Shown: in pieces, positions 22,025 through 37,000 of the stretch
How the letters are laid out: each line of letters starts with the position of its first letter
How positions within the stretch are numbered: the stretch's first letter is position 1
Assembly (NCBI GenBank): GCA_026936325.1
Contig: JAPTHN010000002.1
Coordinates: 14,424,142 to 14,488,141, forward strand
Source: Platynereis dumerilii
Taxonomy: Eukaryota; Annelida; Polychaeta; Phyllodocida; Nereididae
DNA: 64,000 nucleotides
Direction: 5' to 3'
Notes under the pieces: model-generated
Seen by the model: the letters and a program-made list of their open reading frames with translations, nothing else
Told to the model about the DNA's origin: nothing
The model's database searches: none
Position numbers and translations under genes: made by a program

Positions 22025-25000
22025 CTGCAAATTTAAAGTTAGAGATTGGAGTTAAGACTGAATCATGAAGATACACATTAGTTTCTAGTTTACACATCCT
22101 GAAAAATGTTTAAAATCAAATGAAGTATGGGCATTGCAATTTGTGCATGGCAACTCAGAGACACTTGCCAAAGTTGACAACTATAAAACACCCGTGATTA
22201 ATAGAATGCAGAATTAGAAAAACAAAACATTATATTTAAAAGAGACAACAGAGTACGAAATAATAATTTATTTCAAAAGTAAAATTACCGGAAAACAGTT
22301 GGACTTGGTGCCACTGGGGGTTCCTCTTCTTTGAACAGGGTGCTGTAAAGGTCACAGAAAAATAATGTAGTTATTTAAACCATCAGAACTTTCATAACTC
22401 TCCCAGGGTCTCTCTATAACTGCTTTGTCTGTCTTCAAATAAAATTGATATAATTTTTACAATACCAGGCCTTATTAATTAACGGATAGCCTTCTCATGA
22501 GCATTTAGTGATTCACAGTGATTAATCAAGAAAGATTGAAACACATTGGTTCAAATACTTCTAATCAAATTGATTATAGACCAATTACACACTCACTTGA
22601 TGGCAGTCATTCTGGTAATTCTTCGGTGCGGATAGGTCATGGTGTGGGGTCCTCCACACGCCCTGGTCGTGGCATACATGTCTGAGATCTCCTGGGTACT
22701 GGGCATACTAAAGGCAAAGATTAAGATAAAAAATATTAACAATGAAAACTTGCTAAGTTATACAAGATTCTGAAAAAGCTCTATATTACCCATATAAAAA
22801 ATTCTGCGGGGAAAGTTTTATCTTTAACATTAAATTTATGCATTAGCCTGATTGTTCTAATCATTAAATTCTTAAGACCATTTTGCTAAAACTTTGAAAG
22901 TACAGTAAATCGATGTCAGCAAAGTGAGTGTTTACGCACAATTGATATCTGTATTACTGTACCGTAATATGGGGTGAATAGGGACAGAATTGGGCCTTTT
23001 TCTTTCATAGCATGGGTACATATCATCTTAGAATCCTAAATATAGTGTCAAAATATGTCCTGGCCTCAGTTCTAAATATCCCCAGGAGCTCTTGAAGATA
23101 TCTCACATTTTCAATTATATAGGCCCAGAAAACTGCTGTCCCTATTCACCCCTCACTTTGGGGTGAATAGGGACATACTCTTATTTCCACAATCACTACT
23201 TCCTATCTTGTCTAGATGGTTGACACTTGTGAATAAACATCAGAAAACGTGTTTAATATGAAAAAAACTTCATATTTAATAAATCTGAAATTCTATTTCC
23301 TGTAAAATAGGCATTATTAAAAAAATCTGATAAATTACAGAAAAATATAAAAATCTGTAGTTTTTTGAAAATTTTACTGATGATAACTGATTCTGGACTA
23401 AATCTACTACAGATGAAACCATTTTCGAAAATTTTAACCTAAAAAAACATGAAAATGAGTTTAAATGAAAAATGGATGGTTTTTTCTTGCTATTTTTGGA
23501 ACTCTGCAGAGGGTTTGGATCTGAACTCATGACCGTGGAGGCAGAATCTCATATCCTGTCAACCGTTCTTGTCACTTCAAACTATTTGAAACCAGTCTGT
23601 GTCAAAATTGCTTTTCTTTTTATGTTCATCTCTTTGAGAATTCACACGATTTCTGGAAAATGCAGGTTTACCGCAAATTTTAAGGCATTTAACCTATATT
23701 TATGAATTTCTGTCAGTTTCAGCAAATGTACAACCATCTAACTGCCATCTCCAAGATGTTTTTGATAATACCCCATCTCTGGTTTAGTTTCTGGTGCAAT
23801 TATTATATTATTACTGCTGTCCCTTGACACCCCCAAAATTAGCCTAAAATTGCCTTTGGCTTGGTTTTATTTGAATAACATATGTGCTAATTTAACTATA
23901 TCAGTCAAATTCGGCAGAGACGCCCATAACTATATAATAAAGGTGCCCTGTGAGTTTAGTGTTTGTAGCTCTTATACTTTTTGTGCTAGAACAAAAGTTT
24001 TGACCACTTTGCGAAAATCTAAACTCTGCAGGCATAGGTTTAAGGTGCTGCAGTTCCTACCAGCCTGCAGGCTGAAGTAACAAAAACCCATCAGAGGATT
24101 CAATAGTATACCTACTAAAACTTTGCCAAAAATCATGTTCCTGACTCAAGTGGAAGTTGTCCGTTTTTGAAGAAATAAAAGATTTCTGGTTCTGTCCCTA
24201 TTCACCCCCTTGTCCCTATTCACCCCATATTACGGTACTGATTTTATGCTTTTTAAACGACTGAATCAACTGTTAGCTAAACAATACAATTTCTTATCAT
24301 GCAAACAAAAATTAGTGCAAAAAGTAAAAGGCATCAAATTTACAAAAAGAAAAGAAAAAATAAAAGGGTAAAAAAATCACCTAGTTCATAGCAGTCGCAT
24401 TATTTGGTATTTAGCAAACAGAGAGGAGGGAAGGAGGGTGCGTTTATTGTAATTGGTAGCTCTTAAAGATACTGTTGTTGAAAAATCCTCAGAACACTAT
24501 CAGACTCCTGCTCCCCCCCTTCCTCGACTCAATTTCATCTTTTTTAAAAGTCTCACAAAATTAGTTGGGCCTCATTGATATATACATTTTCAAATACCAA
24601 CGTGACAAAATGTTGAAATCAATATTAGACAGACGAACACACTCACACAGGACAGGAGGAGGAAGAACACGTATAGCCGTTTTTCATCAGGTTACAAATA
24701 TTTCTGCCACAGCGAGCTCTAGAGCGGAGCAACACGGCTTTCGCCAAATGGGCGATGTTAGCTCCACGAATTAAACTAGAGGAAAAAAACATGCAAGAAA
24801 AAAACTAAAAAAACACACACAGCATGCAACACACTTTAATCAGGTTAATTGTGGCATTAATTATTGGTTAAAGCAGAGTTTCTACGTGTCATCTTGAAAG
24901 TGAAAGAAGTCGGCAACAAAGTAATCATTCATGAAGTTCTTCTATCAGATATGAGGGATTCAAATCTGGTTGACTCTTTCTAAAAGTTGGAAGTTCACAA

Positions 25001-28000
25001 CAGCCAAGGGTTTTCAAATTTAAAGGAAAAACAACATTTTTAAAGTTTGATAAATCAGCCAAAGTACAGTTATAAAATTTTCCCATATAATAGGCCTATA
25101 TATATACTCCCTATAGTGATTTGATGTTTTCAAGCACAATTCAAGTCACAACCACCGATGAAGACAAAGAGACTCCATCAAATATTCAACTTCAAAACAT
25201 CAAATCTCCTTAGGGTCAATTTCATCTCTGCAATGAGCTCACACAAAAGAGCAATCCAGACAACTATTGTTATGTTGTGTGTTTAGCTTTGCACCAGCAC
25301 CTTAGACTGGATCAGCCAAAGATTGCAACCAGTGGCCAAGGGCCAAGGTGTTGGGGTAGCTTCACACAGCCAGGATCAGAGCTGGGGTGTGGGGTAGTGC
25401 TATTTATAGATAAAGCTTTACGTAACAGACTTGCAACACCATGCCCCTGGTGAGAGAACTCTACATGATACTATGTTTAATTTAAGCATATATCACCTGT
25501 TACGGCCATTGCAGCAATTGTAAGCACTTGTTAGTATAAGAATTAAGCAAGCGATGACTGAGCAGTGAAATTTGTTAGCATTTTTGAAAGCTTTGCAGAT
25601 GAAGTGTGTCTTTGAGTACCTACAAACATACCTTGAATTGTTTGTAGATAGTCTAGTCATCAAAATTGAGTTTAATATCATTAATTCATTATTCAGTTCA
25701 AGTCACTATAGTTGTTAAAATCACCAATTCATTTATGACAAATCAACTGCAAAAGTTTTCTCTAGATAACAGTTAATACTGAAAGTAATTAATGATCACC
25801 AAAAGATTACAGCTGTTTTTAGTTTTTTGAAGCAGTAAAAAGTTTTTAAACTTGGAACACATTCAGGTTATCAAGTACCTGTCCGCCGACATATGGACTC
25901 GTGCACTAAATATAGCAAATGATAGCGAGGGTCCGTAAATCAAACATAAAATCCATTATGAAGTCACAAAATAGCAATAATGTCAGCGTTTTTCCTGGGA
26001 CCAAAATGATACTAGCCACAGCGACAAATTATGAGTGAAATGCCTTCACGTGCGGCTAAGTTACAGCCAAAATTATGCAAAAGTATGGCTAGTGGCTAGA
26101 AAAATTATTGAATGTCCAAACATACCTTTTGGCTTGTTGGCGAATGTTATCAAGTTCATAAACGGTGTACGGTCGCATTGATTTGGTGCCAGGTAGAGAG
26201 GACGGTTGGGGAATGGATGGTATTGGCCTGAAACAAAAAGGGGCAAAATATGCAAGAAAGCAACTCACATTTTTCTAATTTCGTAGGACACGTGTATAAC
26301 ACATGAATAGCTTTTTTTTTGCACATTTTAAAAAATATATGACAGTGAAATTGTTATTGAGCTCTCACAGAATTGTAAAATAATTTGATAATTATATTTC
26401 AAACAAAGTTTGAAAAGAGCAAGGGAACCTCCAAAGACAAAATGCTTGTCATTATTGGTCCAAGTAACTGTGATAAAAAGACTCAAATTTTCCAATTTTA
26501 GTTTCAAAATTATGATTAAACAAACTACTAGAAGATCTAATTTATAAGACCAAATTTCATTTAAATCCTTCAAAGGAAGGCCTTTTGCTTGGCTTCCACT
26601 TGGTAACGCCTTCACATGCTCAGATCACGAAAAACAATTAAAAGCCATTTGAAACTGTCAATTATTAATTCAGTTATGGCTTTAACACAGGAAGCCATTC
26701 ATCCTTTCAACATAATCATTGCCGAAGAATTTGAAGGATTTGTAATTCCTAAATGGTCTGCAATAGATGCTTAGTAAGCATTGCTTACCCTTGAGCGTTC
26801 ATCTCAACAGGTCGGTCGCATGATATGCAGTGGAATCGAAGCATTTGCCTGAAAGAAGATAAGGAAAAGATTATTGGAAAAGCAAAACCAATCAAATCAA
26901 TATTGGATGCCTTAACTTCAAGATTCTTTTGTTATCTGGAGTATTCAGCAAGGCAGAGTTCAAGAAAGGCAGGCAAGAGTTGGCAGATTTTTAAGCTACG
27001 TGTTTCTCCAACAGGATAGCAGGATTTAGATATTTTGAAGCCATACATTCTACATGTTTATAATGGACACTGATTCATTTGAGATCCAAAATCAAGAGAT
27101 CGAAATTGATAGCAAAAGGGCTTCTTTAAAAATCTACAAATTACCATTTGTTTGACAATAACATTTTTTTACAAAGTTAACTCTGAATTGAGAAACCATT
27201 GGCAAAATTATTGAATACAAGCATCATACTTCCTAAGTCCAGCGGCATCATCCTCCCCTCCCTCGTAGCCGTTGAAGCTCAGTTGCTGGATCTTCTTCCC
27301 TAGGGCCCTCAACTCTCTCTCCAGCTGCTCTTTAATCGGTCCGAATTCTAAACGATCCAATTTTCCATCCACATCATCGCTCAAGAGAGAAACGGCTTTC
27401 TTCCAGTCTTCCTCCTTAAGAATTTCAATAAAAGGATTCATTAATTGGGTCACTGAATAATTCAATAAGCAATTAAGTGATCAATCAATCAAGCGGATGC
27501 ATTTGTGCAACAGCACAGATCAGGTCAATACACCATCTATTATAAATAGCCAAATGCCGCCAGGTCATCAGCAGAAGTTAAAAGATAGCTGCTAATTCTT
27601 GCTTCTGAGTTGTGATCCAAAAAATAAAAGCCTTTTGTATATATTGGGACATATTATTAGAGTGATGATTGTTTCCTACAATAGTGCACATAGTTTAAGT
27701 TTTCTAAAATTTGTTTATGAACTTATGGGTGGGTCATGCCAAGTTGCTATTATTCTGCACGAGTTTTCTATCTTCAGAACTGACCGTCAGACAAAGATCA
27801 GAACAGGAGACTGCAGGAACAGTTTAGTTCTTCTTTAGTAAGGGCTTGACTTTGTCATTGAACTTTCAGTGAAAGTTTGTCACTGAGAACTATCCCAAAT
27901 CAATGCGGCCATTATGTTTGAGATGACATCAGATCTTTGAGCACTTTATTGGAGGGTGATCAATAAGTCATATCCTAGACCTCCAGTGTTAAGGAGAGAG

Positions 28001-31000
28001 TTAATAGGGGGAGGGCAACAGGCTCGAGTAGTTGGACTAGGAGATCAATTATGCAGAGGCCAAAATGAAGTTGGGACTTGGGAGCATTGATTGTACACCT
28101 AAGAACCGACTAAGACCTAAGATGTAAGTACACCTCTTTCTGAGCTGCTCCGGGCGCACAAAAATAGTAAAAGCAGAAATACAATGCGATGATTGTGTGA
28201 TCCGATAACAAAAACTAGTTCAATTGATCAGTCGCATGATACCAGCAACTCAGACTGAGCAGTCAACAAAGTCTTGCAACACAAGAAGCGGCCGACTGTC
28301 AGTCCTTCTCAGATATCAACTCAATATTAATCAGGCAGAATCCGGCAGAATCAATCAGCTGTTGATTGATTATTGTCTGCTGGATCTGTTGATGAGTACT
28401 CCATAGAGTGATACTCACTACAAAATATGAAGAGAATCAAGTGCACCCAACGTTGTAAATATTATCCTTACAACAATACTTTAACAAAAGAGGAGAAATA
28501 TAAATTCGTAATTATATTGCATCTTCACAAAACAATTCATTACCATAATCAGAAACCCCCAAGTAAACATTTTAATAAAAAGACAAAGTTCTCACTAAGA
28601 AAGCAATAAACAACAAAGCAGTAAAAATGTAATAAATGTTACAAATTAAAAGTAAGATAAAACAAAGAAATAAAAACACACATGTCCCATAAGTTTTTCG
28701 AGAAGGTCTTTGATCATCTTATTGAGTTCATCGCATGTTTCGTCAAACAGGGTTCTGTTGACTTTGCCTTCAAGGTTGGCCTTGTCTGCTTTCTAAACAA
28801 AACAAAGAAAACACAAAAGAACTGAACAGAAATACAAAACTTGTCAATCAAAATAAAACTTTTTAAAAATCAAACAAAAAAAGACAAGATATCAGCATCA
28901 ACAATCAACAAATCATGAATAAAAGTTATTTAGTGCCTGTAAATGTTTCTTCAGAATCTTACATCAACAACCTCCATGTGCACAAATTCCTTGTCCGCTT
29001 TCTTATCGTCCAGATTTCCATAATTCTTCGTCAGTTCCTAAAATGTAAAATAAGACAAAACTGTTTTATAACAAAGAGTTGACAAAGTTTTTGAATGGCT
29101 ATTTCTACACATTCTACTGATCCCAATTACTCCCAAGTCTCCACCAGACCCCATTTTGATGATTCAGACATTTCTCAGCAAAAACATTCTCCAAAACACT
29201 GTAAAATCGATTGCACGTAAGCTTTTTATGACTATACACACCACTTATCAAATTATCAATGTCATTCATCACTTTTAAAATAAAGTAGAATATGAGAAGT
29301 TACACCAAATATTGTACCTGGATGGCCTCCTGCTTCTTTTCGGCATCATTCAACAAACTCTGGCTCATGGAGTTGAGTCGGTCCATTTCAGCTTGCATCT
29401 CCAGAACAACTTGCTGCATCTTCGAAAGGGCATCGCTATCCTAAAGATACAGGAAAATTATAAAGCAGAGCTACTAAATGTTTGAATATAAATCTAGCGT
29501 CCAAAGGGAACACCTAGTAAGTCACATTTTGGGCCAAATTGAGTTAAGGTCAAAATAGGACTTCTGAGACATGTTTCTACATATCTATTAAGTTCAGATT
29601 TTCAAGAAGTGGCCCGTTACCCCAGAATGACACTGGCAAACCCTAGTAAGTCTATCTCTTTCTGCAAGGACTGGAATTTAAAAGGCAATTTTCTGAGAAT
29701 GTCCTAAATGTGACTTACTAGGTTTTCCCTTTGGACGCTAGAAATGCAGAAGTCTACCATTAATTATCAATGTCACGTCAATTTAGAAAGAAGATACTGA
29801 CACAACTACAACATGGTTATTACATAGGGCATCCAAGACAAATAACATTAAGTGGAAGTCACAACTTCAGAAAATCTAATGAGCACAAGAACATCAGTGT
29901 ACGTGATACAGCATAATTACACAGTCATCCAGCTTCTGCCATGTAGTGGCTCTACAGGCAGTGTTACGTGTTAGTGTATCAAAGCGGAATTAAAAATTTC
30001 TAATAATGAAGAGTATAAAGCATGATAGATACCATTCCGATAGAAGTTGCACCACATATAGTAAATTACAAAAGAAAAGAGTTAACGCCAAATCAAATTG
30101 TCTCTGGTTTTAGCTTAACTAACTAAAGTTAACAGAGATGTGAATTTATTTACAAACCATGTCAGTAGGAAGAGGTGAGAAAGCCACAGGTTGAATAGGA
30201 GGGAGAATCGGAGTCTTAGAAGCCTCAACAGCTTTTGCGAGCTCATTTTCTATCTTGGACAAGTGGTCTTTGATCTTAAACACATGATGGCAAGTCTCCT
30301 GTTTGACGCTGGTCAGATTCTTGCGAAGGTCGACCACAGTCAGTTCCAGGGCGTCCAGCTTCTGCTTGTAGTGGAGACAAGGGTCGGACTGAGTGGGCCC
30401 AACGTCAGGTGAGACTCCACTGTCGACAGTCTCGCTCTTTAGAGGTTCTTCGGGCAGATCCCACATCTCAGGACTGACGCTCGACATCGGACGACTTCCC
30501 CCGACGACCAAATCCTTGATGAGAATAATCTGGTCTTCTAGGTCCTCCTTCAGCTTGGCCACTTGCTGAGCTATGTCTGTTGAGAGCGACGTTAACTTCT
30601 CCTCAAGATTTTTGAACTTGCCTTCCAAGTCGTTCAGCCTCTCCTTGTCAACTGCAAGGGCTTGTAGGTCACTCAAAGTCACCATATCTTGAGGCATTAC
30701 AGGCACTTCTATGATCTGCTTGATGGGACTCAGAGGTCTGGGAGCAGGGACAGGGCTTATTGAGCGATCGGGAGTTCCTGCTGAGTTTATGAGCTCATTT
30801 AAGGTTCTGATTGTTTTCCCACTGAATTCTTCAAAGCTGTTTCTCAGAGCTTGAAATTGTTTCTCCACTTCACTCATTCTGATTTCCAGAGCTCGTACAT
30901 CATCTTGCAGATCACAATCTGTTGTCTTGACTTGGCTCTGGACCTTGATCAGATTGAGCGCCTCCAACATTTCATCCACTTTCTCCTTGAGCGTGGTGAA

Positions 31001-34000
31001 CTGCGTGTCCATGTCTTCCACTTTGGCCTGGACCTTCCTGATATCCTTCTTTAGGTTCTTGATCTGGCCGCTCGTTGTGTCTTTAATCGGCAAGGGCACT
31101 GGGGCCGCTGGAGCTGGTGGGGCCGCTGCATTGTCCTCTGCCGTCTGACCTTCAGTCTGACCTTGAGTCTGACCTTCGGGCGTCGCGGGAGGGGTCATAC
31201 CTCGTGCAGCGGCTTGTTCCTGCAAAGCCTCCACAGTCTCGTTGAAGGAGTCTTGGAGGGACGACTGCATTTCTTCCACCTCGTCTAGTTTTTCTTTCAG
31301 TTTTTTCAACTCCTCCCTCAATTCATTCAACTGCCCTTTGCTGGCATTCCTTTCAAACAAACTTTCAATGCTCTTTTCAATTTCTTTGATTTCTTTTTGC
31401 AACTTGTCAACCTGCCGTAAAATATTAGTGTGCATATATACAGTGTTAACAAGCAGTGCAGAAGATTAAGAGATGTGTCAGTTTGTTAATTTATTTAACA
31501 CTGTTGTAAAAGTTAAACTGGATGAAAATTCAAATCTACTAAAATTAGGACAGAGCTAGGGTTGCATGCAGGAATGAAAAGGTGTCTTTTTAAACAACAT
31601 TGCAAATAACATGCGATTATACATGCACTAAAAACTATAAAACCTTCACCATTTTAAATTGTAAGACAACACACAAAAGTATCATGATAAAGCAAAGCCA
31701 ACCTTTTCAGAAGCTTTCTGCAGGTTGGTGAGTTGTTCTCGTAATTCCTTCAGTTTAGCCAGGAGATCTTCTGTGTGATCCTCGCCGCCACCTTGAATTA
31801 AAGACAACAGAGTAACTGATAAAATTTGACTAGTACTGTCTGCTGGCTTACATGGGAATCAGACAGGATGATTGAAACTGCTGTCCAACGTAGGTCCAGG
31901 TGGGCCGGCCAAAGGTAGGTCCAAAGTTTCAAACCCGGGACCCAAAGATGCACCTTCAGAGCACTACCAACTGAGCTAGCACCCATCCCCATTTACAGGC
32001 TGGCATATTACCATAAAATAATCAGCAAAGTGAGATAGTCCCAGACAAATCTGTCATGCAGCCCCAGCCTAAAGCAATGTCTAACAGGAACAAGGAGGTT
32101 TGACAACCTGCTGGGAGAGTCCCATGCCTGCACAAAAATACTAATGCAGTTTGGGAGGTTGAAATTAGGAGTTGCCAACTTGCCATCCTCGTTGTGTCAA
32201 CTGAAAGAGAGGTGTAAGGGAAGTTAGGAAGGCCAGTGCTGTAAAAGATTCAAATGCCCGACCAAAGCGACCTTCTTGTATGAAACATTATGAAAGCAAT
32301 AAACAATGGAATTGTGACACAAAAACTACACACCTTAATACTTATTAATTACAACAAGCTATCTTGAAGAGATTTCGCTCAAAAATGTTTCTCTCTATAT
32401 ATATTTTCATGAAGTGAAGCATGAGATCATCATTGGATTCATCATAAATCCTGAACTTACCAAGTCCTTCCAGCATGCTTTTGTCGGCTTTATTTTGCAA
32501 GTCACTCTGAAAAAGTATAAGAAATGAAATCAAAATGACCATTTATCAAAATATTCAATGCATGACGTCACCATGAGAGAGCTAGATTTTCTCATCAGTC
32601 TATTATCTGTTTATCTATCCATCCATCCATCCATTCTTACCTCAAGGCCGTCAACTCTCTCCTCCAGTATATCGTGCCTATCTGTCAGTTTTCCAAGTTT
32701 CTCCAGGATTTCCATCAGTTCACCGGATGGCCCAGGAGTGCTGAGGCGAGAAACGGGACGTGCCGACACTGGGCGAGGCTGCAACAAATAAAGAGACAAT
32801 GGGTCTTGGTTGTAGAATTACATTACATTGCAATTTAACTCCTTGTTTCATGGATAGGTAAGTTTTGTTTTGTTTATTCGTGCAAACATAAACCAAAAAA
32901 AAAAATTGATAAAAATAGCAACTTCACAAAAACTTTATAATATAACGATAACAATTTACAGCAGTTCATCACACGTCCTTGTTGGGAACTAACAGTTAAT
33001 CACAATTTCATGCTGGGAACTGCAATTTATCACATGTCAATGTTTGGAACTAACAGTTTAACATTGAATATCAACCCTGGTAGTAGTAACCTGCAGGCCA
33101 TCTGACTCAACAGTGACCAATGTCCAGTGTCCAGGCTGTTAGTATCTACTTTACATTGCAAAAAATAATCTTCAAGGCTCGTGTATTCATTTTGCACTCA
33201 TGGTATAACTCGGTCACGGCAACCTTTGTGGGTAGTGTATTAGAAATTAAGTAAAGACGCGTACTTCGGTCTGACTACCCATTTCAATGACCACCCTCTC
33301 CTGGCTTGAGAGTTCATTGCGGATTCCTGAGAGGGCGTCTTGAAGGGCATTCCAGCTGATGAGATCTGGAGGTAACTCACTGAACTGGTTCCTCATGTCA
33401 TTCTGAAATTAAGACAGATAATTAGCATGTACAGCAGCTGTAATGACATTGATCAGTTAGTTTGTGTCATGTCACATGTTATTGTTTAATTAAAACTCAA
33501 CTTTCAAGTTCTTTTGTAAAACAGTTGAAATGACACTTAGCAAAGTCAGAGCAATATGATTAGGCCTATATAGCTTTATATGACATGGGAAAATACATGA
33601 CAAATGCATGATAAATATATCTATGTTTGCCAATATAATATCACTTTCTCACATCGTACAAACAAAGCTCTCTGGTCACTTAGATTCACAATGGCTGTAA
33701 TTACATGCTTTGCAGTTAAAAAAGGGCCATAAAAGCTCATAAGACACTAAACACAAAACGGTTAGTGTCACTGGTAAGCTTAAGTTCAACGTAACCATAA
33801 CATTTGGTCAGTGAGGAATCATAATTGCACCGTTTAGTTAGCAATTTTCAATTATAATACACTGACAAATTGGTAAGTAATCCAGCTTAGCAAGAACTCA
33901 ATATTCTCCCAAATTAGTACTCTATAATTACAAGGCCTGGTGACGGCCATTCATACAATTTATATGGATGCAATATGCATATTATAACATCTTGACAATA

Positions 34001-37000
34001 ATAGACATAATATAGAGCTGTATAGACAGGGCTTGATCAGAGTACTTACCATTGACTGTTCCAGTTCATTTAGCTTTTCCTCAAATTGCTTGTTGTCTCC
34101 CAGCTGAAAGAAAATGTCAATAATTACAAGGAGGCAAACATAGTATCATGCAGACAACTGACACCACAGATAATACGATTTAATGCACCATTGGGGTGTG
34201 AAAACACTGAAAAGTCAAGTTGAAAAATGTCAAAAATATAATGAAAATGCAGGTTTTCTATCACTCTCAGTTGTAGTATTTTGTAGCCTCACAAAAAGAA
34301 AGAAATTAATATATCTAGGACAAAAATAAATGAATCTATAATTCTCTTAATCAAAATTGACAAAGTATAATCATACTTTGTGAGATTTGGTTAAGGGGAG
34401 GTATGGCCGTAGCCGCCGTACGGATGAGAAGGGCATTTTTGTATTATCATTTTATAGCGTCAGAAATTGGGCTAAATTAGACCACTGAATAAAATGTAAG
34501 CGGTTATTTCTCCGAGTCTAAAGAAGTTACAGATGCAAAATTTTGTCCAGATCTAGTAATCATTGTTGTGTTTCACAAAAGAAAATTCTGTGTTGTCATG
34601 GCAACTGCTTTTTTGTGTTGACATCTTTGAAATGACAAAACACCCCACTACTTTTCTTAGTAAAATTGGTCGATGATTTTGTATTTCACAAGGTTTCAAA
34701 TGACAATAGAGACACTGACACATTTTTCAGCATTAATTCAGTTTGCATTGGGCACCTGAGTAAGTGGAGATCAAAGATATGGCACAAACTGAAAAAGTGA
34801 AGCTAACATATTTTGGGGGAATTTCTGACCTATACCTCCCCATAATACTTTGCAGCTTGATTTATGAGAAATGTAGCTTGTTTTCACAAGCCAACATATG
34901 GATGACACTGTAATATACCGGTACATGACATTGTGTGCACTGTATGTGAAGAAAGAGAGATCTATAAAAAGTAAGGGGCTAAATAAAGAATTCAGAGCAA
35001 AATTATTGAATTCTGACAATATTTATCCAATAGGAAAGTATAAACAAAATTTTTTTACTTAAAAATATTTTAAAAAGTCGAATTACAAAAAAAAAAGATT
35101 ACCTCAGTTGGAACCGAAACCTTGATAAAAAAAGATAAAAAAAAGTATTTTTAGCTGTTGGAAAAACTGTACATATTTTTAAAAGATCTTCATTAATTAA
35201 AAGAAATAATCCAATGTCCAGTGTTGTACACATTGCACAGCTTACACACGGTCTGTCTTCCAATTAGTGACATTCTTGCCATTCTAATTAGCAACAGAAT
35301 GTGACACTAATTACAAGATACATATTATAATAACAAAAGAAAACAAGAAATGGAGAAGAATAATTCCCTTGGTATCTATAGTCTGTTTGCACAATTTTAT
35401 CAATTATTATTAAAAGTGCTGAATAAGACCCATGCAATGATTAAAGTTCATTATCCATGTACAGCTCATTTTAATGCCTATTGATTTGACGATATTGATT
35501 AAGAATTCTGATCAAATAACAAAGCAAGTGTCCTGGAATGCAATTATAGGCACAATCAATCCTAAAAGACTGGTTGATCAGCCAGCAAACTGGTCAAGCT
35601 GACCAATATGCTGATTCTCTGACCAGCCAACCTGAATCAGAATGCCCTCAGGCAAAGGGTGTCAGCATCAAGTTAGAATCACATACAATGTATTTATGTA
35701 AACTAAATCCCTTGATATTTGACATACACAGTAGAGAGTATAATTCACCTCATGTCAGAAATAGCAATTGATCGCGGATCTTTTTTCTTGGCTTATTTAA
35801 TCTTTAAGGCACTAAGAATGACATGGAAAGGCCACAAAAATATATTTGACCTACACATACCATTCAAACCCTGGAAGTTCCCTCCCTTTTTGCAGTGATA
35901 TCTGATATACCTGAAGACTAATTAATTGTACCTACACGTAGTACACGTCCAACATACATGATGCATGTACATGCATAAGTGTCTCTAATTGCCAAAGTGA
36001 TCGGTTTTCTAGTCAGGGTTTCAGGTTTTCTATGTGCCTGGTTAATTGAGTTGGACTACTGGCAACATAATAATATATAGCTGCAAACTCAAGATGCAAT
36101 GTGATATCACGCTTCCATGCCAGAAATTAACAGTTTATCACAAATCCAAGTTGGGAATTAACAGTTTATCACCTTTACAAGACAGGAAATAACAAATTTA
36201 TCTCCTTTCCAAGATGGGAACTATCAGTTTATCAAACTTCCATGCCAGGAACTCACGGTTTATCACATTTTTCCATGATGGTAACTAATTAATAGTTTAT
36301 CACACTTCTACACTAGGAACCACCTGTTTAACACATTTCCGTGACGGGAAATAACAGTTTATCACACTTCTACGCTTGGAACTAACAGTTTATCACACTT
36401 CAACACTGGGAACTAACTGTTTATCACATTTCCATGACGGGAACTAATGGTTTAAAACACTTTCAAGATGGAAACTAACAGTGTATAATAGTTAATATAA
36501 TTAATATATTCAATCTGGGAAACAACAGTTTATTACACTTCCATGACAGGAACTAATAGTTTATTATATTTCGGCTCTGGGAACTAACTTTTTGTCACAC
36601 TTCCGCGATGGGAAACAAAAGTTTATCACACAACAATTCTGGGAACTAACAGTTTAACACACTTCAAAGATTGGAACTAACAGTTTAACACACTTCCACT
36701 CTCAGAACTTGCAGTTTATAACACTTCCATGACAGGAACCAACAGTTTATCACATTTCAAAGATGGGAACTAAAATTGATCACACTGTATGAGATTGGAA
36801 CTAACAGTTTATCGCAATTCCAAGATGGTAACCCTTACAGGCACCTAACAGTTTGTCACACTTCCTTGTTAACATAGTAACTTCTATGTTTCAGGAAGAA
36901 ATACATGTCTTGAGTCTTGAGTCTAACAGTTTATGAACTAAAAGTTTATCACACTTTCGAGATGGGAACTAACAGTTTATTGCACTTCCACACTTGGAAC

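Noticed and set aside
31900-31989. tRNA gene on the minus strand
   Set aside because: A and B boxes are good, but no acceptor stem or proper anticodon arm closes, and the body matches the family-B SINE.
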